A DNA stretch of 12,126 bases from Pseudomonadota bacterium (lineage in GTDB: Bacteria > Pseudomonadota > Gammaproteobacteria > Pseudomonadales > Oceanobacteraceae): contig JAEWQT010000082.1 in NCBI GenBank assembly GCA_023399105.1, positions 1 through 12,126 on the forward strand. Reading direction: 5' to 3'. The notes below the pieces were generated by a model. The model saw only the letters and a program-made list of their open reading frames with translations. It ran no database searches and was not told the origin of the DNA. Below, in pieces: positions 1 to 5,667 of the stretch. Made by a program: the position numbers and the translations under genes. Numbering within the stretch: the stretch's first letter is position 1; the number at the start of each line of letters is the position of its first letter.

Positions 1-28
1 TTATTCACCTTCATTATTATTGTAGGAA

Positions 29-1237
29 TCAGCGTAATTCAGCCGAACTTTTGCCCAGTAAACGGCGGGCAATAATCAGCTGTTGAATTTGTTGGGTGCC
101 TTCAAAAATATCCAGAATCTTGGAGTCGCGTGCCCATTTTTCCAGTAATTCGTCCTCGCTGTAGCCCAGTGATCCCAGCAGTTCGACACAGCCCAGGGTA
201 ATGGCATTGGCGCTGCGCCCGGCTTTGGCCTTGGCCATGGAGGCTTCTTTGGAATTGGGCATGCCGTTATCCGCCATCCAGGCGGCTTTCAGGGTCAGCA
301 GGCGCGCCGCTTCCCAGTCTGCTTCAAAGCGGTACAGCTGCGCTTCCAGATGGCTGGTGTTGTTCAGGGCGTGGCGATAGTGCGCGGTCAGCCCGTACTC
401 TTTCAGAATCTGCCAGGTGCGATCCAGCGCAGCTTTGGCCACACCAATGGCCATGGCGGCCACCACCGGACGGGTGTTATCGAAGGTTTGCATCACCCCG
501 GCAAAGCCCTGTTCAGGGTTAATGTCCGGGCTGCCGAGCAGGTTGGCGGCCGGCACCCGGCAATCGGTAAAGGTAATGGCAGCGGTGTCAGAAGCTTTGA
601 TACCGAGTTTCTTTTCCAGCCGCACCACGTCCATGCCGGGCGTGCCTTTTTCCACCACAAAAGATTTGATGGCGGCGCGGCCGATATTACGGTCGAGGCT
701 TGCCCACACCACCACGGCATCGGCACGCTCGCCGGAGGTTACGTAGATTTTTTCGCCGTTCAGAATGTAATGATCGCCATCTTTAACGGCGGTGGTGCGG
801 ATGGCGGCGGAATCGGAACCGCAGCCCGGTTCGGTAATGGCCATGGCGGCCCATTTTTTACCAAAACGCTCGAATTGTTCGGCGTTAGCCACCGCCGCAA
901 TGGCGGCATTACCCAGGCCCTGACGGGGCAGGGTTAAGGATAAACCCACATCGCCCCAGCACAGTTCCTGCAGCCCCAGCACGGTGGACATATTGGTGCT
1001 GTTTACAATCCCATCGGCGTGCTTTTTATCCTGTTTTAATTTGCCGGCACCGGCCCCTTCACCCAGGGTGCCGTCGTTCATGCCATCCATAATGGCGGCC
1101 AGCATATCCAGTTCCACCGGGTAGGCGTGTTCATGGCGGTCGTATTTGCGCGAAATGGGGCGGAAGACGTTTTCCGCTACCTGCCGCGCCTGGTGCACCA
1201 GCGGGCGGAATTTTTTCGGAATTTCCAGATTCAGCAT
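29..1237 (-). CDS. Acyl-CoA dehydrogenase subunit retaining the catalytic glutamate
   Basis: Flavin-dependent acyl-CoA dehydrogenase fold, about 402 residues, expected to desaturate an acyl-CoA at the alpha-beta position in the cytoplasm; the substrate is unknown. Seen: the FAD/substrate signature AITEPGCGSD near residues 133-142 and the C-terminal IFEGTQQIQ, whose Glu379 aligns with the catalytic base of medium-chain dehydrogenases. The usual RxxFGxPI...Q FAD motif is not seen; the corresponding stretch reads LTAHYRHALNNTSHLEAQ, and the usual QxxGGxG is VELLGSLG. Start: ATG at 1237 (MLNLEIPKKF) lies 8 bases after AAGGA; another in-frame ATG at 1243 is only 2 bases from it, so it is less likely. 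The Shine-Dalgarno overlaps the TAA of the upstream dehydrogenase gene, so the two are translationally coupled. Only 28 bases follow the stop; the next gene on this strand, if any, is outside the window. Confidence 0.9.
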   Translation of the reverse strand: MLNLEIPKKFRPLVHQARQVAENVFRPISRKYDRHEHAYPVELDMLAAIMDGMNDGTLGEGAGAGKLKQDKKHADGIVNSTNMSTVLGLQELCWGDVGLSLTLPRQGLGNAAIAAVANAEQFERFGKKWAAMAITEPGCGSDSAAIRTTAVKDGDHYILNGEKIYVTSGERADAVVVWASLDRNIGRAAIKSFVVEKGTPGMDVVRLEKKLGIKASDTAAITFTDCRVPAANLLGSPDINPEQGFAGVMQTFDNTRPVVAAMAIGVAKAALDRTWQILKEYGLTAHYRHALNNTSHLEAQLYRFEADWEAARLLTLKAAWMADNGMPNSKEASMAKAKAGRSANAITLGCVELLGSLGYSEDELLEKWARDSKILDIFEGTQQIQQLIIARRLLGKSSAELR

Positions 1238-1248
1238 GGTCATTGTCC

Positions 1249-2556
1249 TTACAGGTGCAGGCCGCTGTGGATGCAACCCAAAATGCGCAAATCGCGGTAC
1301 CAGCGTTCGGCCGGATGCTCTTTGGTGAAACCGTGGCCGCCAAGTAATTGCACGGCGTTGGTGCCGATTTCCATGGCTTTTTCGGCGCATAAAATGTGCG
1401 CAAGGTACGCTTCGCGGTGAAATGCTTTGCCCTGTTCCGCCAGTGCCGCGGCGCGCCAGGTAAGCAGGCGCATGGATTCCAGCTCAATGGCCATATTGGC
1501 CAGCACAAAGGCCACCGACTGGCGGTGGCTGATGGGCTCACCAAAGGCTGTGCGTTCGTTGCAGTAGGGAATCAGATAATCGAGCGCCGCCTGACAGGTG
1601 CCGGTGGCCAGGGCGCACCAGTGCAGCTGACCCAGATCGAGAAAATCGCGGTAATGAAAATCGCTGTGCTCACCCCCCAGCAGGGCGTTGTGGTCGAGTT
1701 TGACGTTGTTCAGCGTCAGGGTACCGGTTGCCGCCGCGCGCAGCCCCATGGCGGGCTGAGCGTTAAAACTCAGGCCCTGGCTGCCGGCCGGCACAATAAA
1801 CAAGCGCGGTTTGCCCTGATATTGCGCCGCCACCAGATACAACTGGGCATTGCCGCCCAGCGGCACCAGGGTTTTTTCACCGTTCAGGGTAAAGCCTTTG
1901 CGCTGGCTGACGGCCGTGCAACGGAGTTTGTCGGCGCTGAACAGCGGGTGCTGTTCCTGCACTGCAATGGCCGCCTGCAGCGGTTGTTCGCCCAACCATA
2001 GGGGCAACCATTGTTGTTGCTGTTGTTGGGTGCCCCAGCGTACCAGCGCATTGGCCACCGCCACCGGGGCGAGGGTGGCAAAGGCCAGTGATAAATCGCC
2101 CCAGGCCAGTTCTTCGGCAATGATGGCGCTGGTGGTCGGGCTGTAACCGCTGGCAGCGCCGCCCATGGATTCGGGCACGGCAAAAAGATTCAGCCCCAGC
2201 GCCATGGTGTCCTGCAGGTACGTGGCCGGCAGAACACAGGCTTCGTTAGCGTCTGCTGCCAGCCCGCGCACCACGTCGCTGGCGTAGGCGCGCACGCTGT
2301 CTTTAATCATCTGCTGTTCGTCGGTGAGGCTTAAATCAAACAGCTGTTTTTCGCGGCTGTTAGGCAGGCGTTCACCGGGCGTGGGATCGGGCTTCTGGCG
2401 CTGTTGCAGCAAGTTACCGGCGAAGCGGAAGCCGGCGCGGGTGGATAAATAGGCGATACGCTCAACGGGTTTGCGCAGACCATACTTTTCTGCCCAGCCG
2501 CTGCCGGCAAAGCGGCTGGCCAGCCGCAAGCCCATGCCCTGAAGGTCCTGTGCCAT
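1249..2556 (-). CDS. Acyl-CoA dehydrogenase-like subunit lacking the catalytic base
   Basis: 435 residues with an acyl-CoA dehydrogenase fold from about residue 72 (FDLSLTDEQQMIKDSVRAYA) after an N-terminal extension of about 70 residues. Seen: the FAD-contact motif ERTAFGEPISHRQ (334-346) and QLLGGHG (403-409) followed by RWYRDLRI are canonical. The TEPxxGSD signature is replaced by AVQEQHPLFSAD (198-209). The C-terminus ends LGCIHSGLHL, so the position of the catalytic Glu of EGT is His430. The alternative base position of isovaleryl-CoA dehydrogenase (LDLER) reads LDLGQ at 306-310. No EGT-like sequence is found in other frames, so a simple frameshift is not the cause. Inference: a partner subunit that completes the FAD site of the downstream dehydrogenase. 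An in-frame TGA 18 bases upstream makes ATG 2556 the first possible ATG; the ribosome site is weak (GAGA). Confidence 0.88.
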   Translation of the reverse strand: MAQDLQGMGLRLASRFAGSGWAEKYGLRKPVERIAYLSTRAGFRFAGNLLQQRQKPDPTPGERLPNSREKQLFDLSLTDEQQMIKDSVRAYASDVVRGLAADANEACVLPATYLQDTMALGLNLFAVPESMGGAASGYSPTTSAIIAEELAWGDLSLAFATLAPVAVANALVRWGTQQQQQQWLPLWLGEQPLQAAIAVQEQHPLFSADKLRCTAVSQRKGFTLNGEKTLVPLGGNAQLYLVAAQYQGKPRLFIVPAGSQGLSFNAQPAMGLRAAATGTLTLNNVKLDHNALLGGEHSDFHYRDFLDLGQLHWCALATGTCQAALDYLIPYCNERTAFGEPISHRQSVAFVLANMAIELESMRLLTWRAAALAEQGKAFHREAYLAHILCAEKAMEIGTNAVQLLGGHGFTKEHPAERWYRDLRILGCIHSGLHL

Positions 2557-2653
2557 AAAAAACTGTCTCGGTCATTATTTTTATGCGCCGAGGGTGTCGG
2601 ATTCATAACTCAATAGCATTGGCAGCAGTGGCCAGGGACGGTGGGCGGTTCGG

Positions 2654-3352
2654 TCAGTCGGCCACGCTCAGGCAGCGTTGCAGACTGTGCCGGCAAGCCT
2701 GTAATACCGCCAGGCCAATGTGTTCACCGGCGCGGGTATGTTTACCGCAGAACGCCAGTGCCGGAGTGTCAGCGCTGGCCGGTGGGCAGATCACGGCGTG
2801 GCTGTCGGTGCCGGTGCCGCTGGCGGGCAGGCCGGATACCGGGCTGAGCAGGTTAAGATCACGGATGGCCGTCACCTTGGCTTCGGTCAGCTGAATTAAG
2901 GCTTCGGCCATGGCCGCCGGGGTTAACGGCTGGTGCAGCAGCAGCCAGATATTAATAGTACCGGCCCGCGGCGGTGCATCAGCCCGGTCGCCGGCGCGGC
3001 GTAGATTGGCCAGCCCGGCGGTAACCCAACATTCGGCCGTAACATCCGCATCACCGCTGCGGGCATAACCCAGTGATTGCATGGAGGCGGCGGTCATCAT
3101 GCCGCAGCAGGGTGCGGTTAAGTGCAGTTGCTGTGCCCGTTGTTGCAGGGTTTCGGCGGCCGGTGGCCAGGGCGGTGGGGCATTGGCATCGACGCGCAGA
3201 TTCAGCAAACTGCGCGCGGTACTGAAACCGCCATTGAGGACGGCGGAGCTGAGAATTGGCCAAAGTCCGGGCAGGCGCAGGGCAATGAAATCAGGCTGAT
3301 GCAAAAACTCTATGGCGTGGCGGTTGGGTGCCGGCCGGTCTGTCGTTATCAT
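2654..3352 (-). CDS. cbiZ: Adenosylcobinamide amidohydrolase, CbiZ family
   Basis: 232 residues. CbiZ cleaves the aminopropanol side chain from adenosylcobinamide to give adenosylcobyric acid, letting a cell reuse scavenged cobinamide; it is cytoplasmic. Seen: family-typical blocks in order, [13 protein letters not shown] (85-97), [12 protein letters not shown] (111-122), [21 protein letters not shown] (about 131-151), [13 protein letters not shown] (156-168), [10 protein letters not shown] (178-187) and [11 protein letters not shown] (203-213). These match my memory of PF01955. An in-frame TAA 12 bases upstream makes ATG 3352 the first possible start; no good Shine-Dalgarno is visible. No other cobalamin gene is in the window. 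A 97-bp gap separates it from the dehydrogenase pair, so read-through is possible but not shown. Residue-level catalysis is not assigned here. Confidence 0.85.
   Translation of the reverse strand: MITTDRPAPNRHAIEFLHQPDFIALRLPGLWPILSSAVLNGGFSTARSLLNLRVDANAPPPWPPAAETLQQRAQQLHLTAPCCGMMTAASMQSLGYARSGDADVTAECWVTAGLANLRRAGDRADAPPRAGTINIWLLLHQPLTPAAMAEALIQLTEAKVTAIRDLNLLSPVSGLPASGTGTDSHAVICPPASADTPALAFCGKHTRAGEHIGLAVLQACRHSLQRCLSVAD
3324..3352 (+). promoter_or_regulatory. Candidate sigma-70 promoter for yaaA
   Basis: TTGGGT at 3324-3329 and TATCAT at 3347-3352 are separated by exactly 17 bases. The -10 matches the consensus at five of six positions and the -35 at three. Transcription would begin near 3359, about 30 bases before the yaaA ATG. 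The -10 box coincides with the cbiZ start codon on the other strand, so polymerase bound here would cover the start of cbiZ. Predicted by eye only. Confidence 0.42.
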
Positions 3353-3388
3353 AGGGGCTGTTTACCACGTCCCGTTACAGGAAACACC

Positions 3389-4177
3389 ATGCTGACGTTA
3401 TTGTCGCCGGCGAAAACGCTGGATTTTGACACGCCACCGGTTATCACAACAGCCACCCAGCCCGGATTTACCGATGATTCGGCGGCGCTGGTGGATATTC
3501 TCAAAGGCTACTCCCCGGATCAGCTGGGCGCGTTAATGAAACTCAGCCCGGCGCTGGCGCAACTGAACGTGCAGCGTTTTCACGACTGGCGTTTGCCGTT
3601 TACGGCGGCGAATGCCAAACAAGCCATTCTGGCCTTTAAGGGCGATGTGTATACCGGTCTGGATGCCGATACCTTAACCGCGCAGCAACTGGCATTTGCC
3701 CAGCAACACGTACGCATTTTAAGCGGCTTGTATGGAGTGTTGCGGCCGCTGGATTTAATGCAACCGTACCGGCTGGAAATGGGTACCAAGCTGGCGAACC
3801 CGCAGGGGAAAGATTTATACGCCTTCTGGGGCGATAAAATCACCGCAGCGCTGAATGCTGAACTGGCGCAGCAACAGGCCAGCGTGGTGGTAAACCTGGC
3901 CTCCAATGAATATTTTGGTGCGGTCAAACCAAAACAGCTGCAGGCGCAGCTGATTACGCCAGTATTTAAAGATGAAAAAAATGGTCAGTACAAAATCATC
4001 AGTTTTTACGCCAAAAAAGCCCGTGGCCTGATGACCCGCTGGATCATTGAACAGCAGCTGGATTCACCGGTCTTATTGACCGATTTTAACGTTGCCGGTT
4101 ATCGCTTCAGTGAAGAAGATTCCCGTGGCGACACCCTGGTATTTAAACGAGCAGAGAAGGATATCCCTCATGCGTAA
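3389..4177 (+). CDS. yaaA: Peroxide stress protein YaaA
   Basis: 262 residues, close to the 258 of E. coli YaaA (DUF328/UPF0246), which is induced under peroxide stress and lowers free iron and the resulting DNA damage. Seen: [13 protein letters not shown] at the N-terminus, [20 protein letters not shown] (64-83) followed by [28 protein letters not shown] (107-126), then [15 protein letters not shown] (141-149), NLASNEYF (169-176), [19 protein letters not shown] (202-220) and the closing LVFKR. All align to the E. coli protein from memory without gaps of note. ATG 3389 is chosen because it gives the family N-terminus and follows AGGA by 6 bases; the longer open frame upstream is only antisense to cbiZ. 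It overlaps the following lipoprotein gene by 8 bases, so the two are probably co-transcribed. Confidence 0.96.
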   Translation: MLTLLSPAKTLDFDTPPVITTATQPGFTDDSAALVDILKGYSPDQLGALMKLSPALAQLNVQRFHDWRLPFTAANAKQAILAFKGDVYTGLDADTLTAQQLAFAQQHVRILSGLYGVLRPLDLMQPYRLEMGTKLANPQGKDLYAFWGDKITAALNAELAQQQASVVVNLASNEYFGAVKPKQLQAQLITPVFKDEKNGQYKIISFYAKKARGLMTRWIIEQQLDSPVLLTDFNVAGYRFSEEDSRGDTLVFKRAEKDIPHA

Positions 4178-4748
4178 ACTGATGTTGGTGGTAGCGGGTC
4201 TGGCTACCTTGTTATTAAGTGGTTGTGTGCTGGCGCCGCAAACCATTTCCCTGGCCGAACAGGCTGATATTCAGGGCGTGACCTCACCGGGCCGTGAGGC
4301 GCTGGTTCGGGTGGTGGATGAGCGAGAGGTTGGTTTTGATGTGCTGGGCCACCGCGGCGGCCGGGCACCGGAAAACTCGCCGTTACTGGCCGATAAACCC
4401 CTGACCCAGGCGTTAACCGCGCGCTTACAAAACAGCCTGGCGGCGTTAGGTTTTGGCGCCGTCAACGACCCGCAACCGCTGCGGGTGCAGCTGACCGTGG
4501 AAGAGTTTCTGTACCAGTGCAACGAAGGCATTATCGTCAACGAATGCAGTATCTCGATGCGTTTTCAGGTAACCGTTATGGACGGTGAGAAAACCTTTAC
4601 CAAGCCCTATGGCCTGAATGAAATGCGGTCGCTGGCGACCTCGCCGGTGAAAGAATACAGCCAGCAGTGGGTGAATGATGCGCTCGGACGGCTGTGGTCT
4701 TATATGTTCAATGACGCTGAACTGAAGCGTTCTTTAGGGGTTATTTAA
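4170..4748 (+). CDS. YajG-family outer membrane lipoprotein
   Basis: 192 residues, the same length as E. coli YajG, a lipoprotein of unknown function. Seen: a lipoprotein signal with a positive start (MRK), hydrophobic core and lipobox LLSGC, making Cys19 the lipidated residue; Val at +2 predicts sorting to the outer membrane. The mature part has [17 protein letters not shown] (48-64), a pattern typical of the family, and an amphipathic [15 protein letters not shown] (82-96). Cys117 and Cys126 are nine residues apart and could form a disulfide in the periplasm. The start overlaps the last codons of yaaA (ATGCGTAA), with AAGGA 8 bases before the ATG. Family assignment rests on length, lipobox and these motifs; an unrelated small lipoprotein remains possible. 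Confidence 0.82.
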   Translation: MRKLMLVVAGLATLLLSGCVLAPQTISLAEQADIQGVTSPGREALVRVVDEREVGFDVLGHRGGRAPENSPLLADKPLTQALTARLQNSLAALGFGAVNDPQPLRVQLTVEEFLYQCNEGIIVNECSISMRFQVTVMDGEKTFTKPYGLNEMRSLATSPVKEYSQQWVNDALGRLWSYMFNDAELKRSLGVI

Positions 4749-4763
4749 CCGGCAGCCTGCCGG
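4749..4763 (+). terminator. Hairpin directly after the lipoprotein stop
   Basis: CCGGCA and TGCCGG form a 6-bp stem around the loop GCC, starting on the base after the TAA stop. A short ATTTT follows nine bases later, so it is a poor intrinsic terminator, but it is the first of the palindromes in this gap and may protect the 3' end of the message. Confidence 0.3.
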
Positions 4764-4793
4764 GCTGGATTTTCAGCCTTGCCGGGCTGGTTT

Positions 4794-4919
4794 AGCTGCC
4801 ACTGCGTGGCAGCTTGTGGGAGCGGGCCATGCCCGCGAATCCAGCGCTGCGCGCTGGCCCTGGCCGTCACTGCGTGACGGCTTATGCGGGCTGCGCCCGC
4901 TTTCACGGGGCTTCGCCCC
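4794..4919 (+). repeat. Tandem short hairpins with conserved TGC loops
   Basis: Six hairpins follow one another. Stem AGCTGCCAC with loop TGC (4794-4814); the REP-like GCGGGC with loop CAT (4822-4836); CCAGCGC with loop TGC (4841-4857); GCCGTCAC with loop TGC (4863-4881); GCGGGC with loop TGC (4886-4900); GGGGC with loop TTC (4907-4919). All stems are perfect, 5 to 9 bp, and differ in sequence, whereas four of six loops are identical. More copies of the same design lie to the right: GCGCGC with TGC (5146-5160) and, in reverse orientation, CGGCC with GCA (5202-5214). Confidence 0.85.
4816..4839 (+). repeat. REP-like palindrome of the GTGG type
   Basis: GTGGGAGCGGGC, loop CAT, GCCCGCGAA. From memory this closely matches the REP sequences abundant in Pseudomonas genomes (GTAGGAGCGGGC...GCCCGCGAA), which carry a conserved GTAG or GTGG tetranucleotide at the foot of the stem and are spread by RAYT transposases. 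No RAYT gene lies in this window. Confidence 0.6.
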
Positions 4920-4988
4920 TGTACCCCAATGCAAGGGGAGGTATCCCCTTGCGAACCCCTCTGGCCCGCGTTCCAGCTAATCCTTGTT
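4906..4988 (+). repeat. Left arm of 83-bp inverted repeat
   Basis: Pairs with 5364-5446 in inverted orientation; I count 74 identical positions of 83, including 31 consecutive ones at 4954-4984. The arm contains two hairpins of its own: GGGGC with loop TTC (4907-4919), and a 9-bp stem at 4931-4952 with loop GGTA. The innermost 40 bases, with CCTCTGGCCCGCG and CCAGCTAATCC, are the most conserved part and do not form an obvious local hairpin. Confidence 0.92.
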
Positions 4989-5363
4989 GAAAAAATCCGC
5001 TAACGCCCACGGATCGTAAGGTACATCCTGTACCACGATCCTTGCCCGGAATCATCCGGGCATGGCTACCGGTTTTTTTCACCTGCGGGCTGGCCCGAAT
5101 GGGCTGGAACAACCCCAGCGGCTTACGCCGGCATGGTTTTATTGGGCGCGCTGCGCGCGCAAAACTCAAAAACCAAAAACCAAAAACCAAAAGAAAAAAT
5201 CCGGCCGCAGGCCGCATCAGATTTTCAATTTGCTGCGGTTTTTCCCGGCCCATTCGTTCCAGCCCGAAGTTTGGCAAAGCCAATAGCATCGTTTGGATGA
5301 CTCCAAACGAGCGGGTAGGGGCATGGATGCCCCTTGGCCGCGTATGCTCAATTGGCTTTGGTA
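4989..5363. other. 375-bp centre between the inverted arms
   Basis: Non-coding centre with more hairpins: GGATCGT/ACGATCC outside GGTAC/GTACC with an AA bulge (5011-5041); CCCGGA/TCCGGG, loop ATCA (5045-5060); GCGCGC, loop TGC (5146-5160); CGGCC, loop GCA (5202-5214); CGTTTGGA/TCCAAACG, loop TGAC (5290-5309); GGGGCA/TGCCCC, loop TGGA (5318-5333). CAAAGCCAAT (5275-5284) recurs inverted as ATTGGCTTTG (5351-5360), so the symmetry extends inward from the right arm. No transposase or other protein domain is recognisable. Confidence 0.7.
5167..5187 (+). repeat. Three tandem copies of CAAAAAC
   Basis: Three exact 7-base copies within an A-rich tract (5161-5199) that contrasts with the GC-rich hairpins on both sides. 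The tract lies between a hairpin with a TGC loop and one with a GCA loop, near the midpoint of the inverted repeat. Confidence 0.8.
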
Positions 5364-5446
5364 AACGAGGATTAGCTGGAACGCGGGCCAGAGGGGTTGG
5401 TAAGGGGATTCCTCCCCTTACATTGGGGCGCGGGGGCGGAGCCCCG
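5364..5446 (-). repeat. Right arm of 83-bp inverted repeat
   Basis: Inverted copy of 4906-4988. Read on the minus strand, the nine differences are: one in the TTC loop (TCC here), three in the linker after that hairpin, a C-to-T and a G-to-A that pair with each other in the second stem, one in the loop of that stem (GGAA here), one just after the stem, and one near the inner end. Both hairpins therefore remain fully paired in both arms. Confidence 0.92.
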
Positions 5447-5477
5447 CAATAGGCCAGTCGCGGCAGCGGCGGCCGTA

Positions 5478-5573
5478 TCAGCCCATCGGGCTGACAGCCT
5501 GCAAGGCTGAAAACAGCCAGCGCGCAGCGCTGGTGTCACGGGCATGGACCGGTTTTTGCTCCTGCAAAACCGG
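5478..5573. repeat. Right-hand hairpin cluster
   Basis: Four hairpins: TCAGCCC/GGGCTGA with loop ATC (5478-5494); CAGCC/GGCTG with loop TGCAA (5495-5509); CCAGCGC/GCGCTGG with loop GCA (5517-5533), the exact 17-bp reverse complement of the hairpin at 4841-4857; and CCGGTTTT(T)GC/GCAAAACCGG with loop TCCT and one bulged T (5549-5573). The exact inverted copy links this cluster to the left-hand array. Confidence 0.75.
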
Positions 5574-5644
5574 CATTCACACCATCCATGGCGATTCCCG
5601 TTCCCACAGAAGCCAACCAGCCCGTCAGGGCGGGCATACCGAAC

Positions 5645-5667
5645 CAGCGCTCAGGCGCTGAGTTTTT
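5645..5667 (+). terminator. Plus-strand intrinsic terminator candidate inside the DUF349 3' end
   Basis: CAGCGC and GCGCTG form a 6-bp stem (5645-5660, loop TCAG) followed by AG and five T on the plus strand. The loop contains the stop codon of the minus-strand DUF349 gene. It would stop transcripts arriving from yaaA and the lipoprotein gene through the palindromic gap before they run antisense into the large gene. By eye only; the stem is short. Confidence 0.4.

Larger units (their letters stand above)
4749..5650. other. Gene-free stretch densely packed with palindromes
   Basis: About 900 bases between two convergent genes. No convincing gene: two overlapping open frames of 128 and 136 codons lie on opposite strands but have no recognisable domain, no good ribosome site, and share a C-terminal peptide only because they read through the two inverted arms. 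At least 15 hairpins can be drawn by eye. In order: hairpins with TGC loops, a REP-like unit, inverted arm, a 375-bp centre with further hairpins and an A-rich tract, second arm, and a right cluster with GCA, ATC and other loops. The position between gene 3' ends is typical of REP-like elements. The function is unknown. Confidence 0.8.

Noticed and set aside
1..28. Start of a further minus-strand gene (ATG at 14)
   Set aside because: Only four codons fit in the window and no Shine-Dalgarno precedes it; AAGGTG here could instead be the ribosome site for a start outside the window.
29..1390. Longer start for the downstream dehydrogenase at 1390
   Set aside because: The extra N-terminal residues are an alternate-frame reading of the upstream dehydrogenase and have no family character; the Shine-Dalgarno supports 1237.
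3122..3388. N-terminal extension of yaaA from 3122
   Set aside because: It is antisense to cbiZ, and the family starts with [16 protein letters not shown] sequence at 3389.
4980..5363. Integron attC sites or an insertion sequence
   Set aside because: No paired GTTRRRY/RYYYAAC core sites and no transposase or integrase coding sequence were found; the arms are at the element's interior as well as at its ends.
4903..5452. Two open frames (4903-5289 minus, 128 codons; 5042-5452 plus, 136 codons) with nearly the same C-terminal peptide (GLAGTRARG, KGIPP)
   Set aside because: The shared peptide is the direct result of the inverted arms read on opposite strands. Five of about 25 residues differ, no ribosome site or domain is seen, and the differences follow hairpin structure, not codon position.
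4750..5640. CRISPR array
   Set aside because: The hairpin units differ in sequence and size, and there are no constant repeats with regular spacers and no cas genes.
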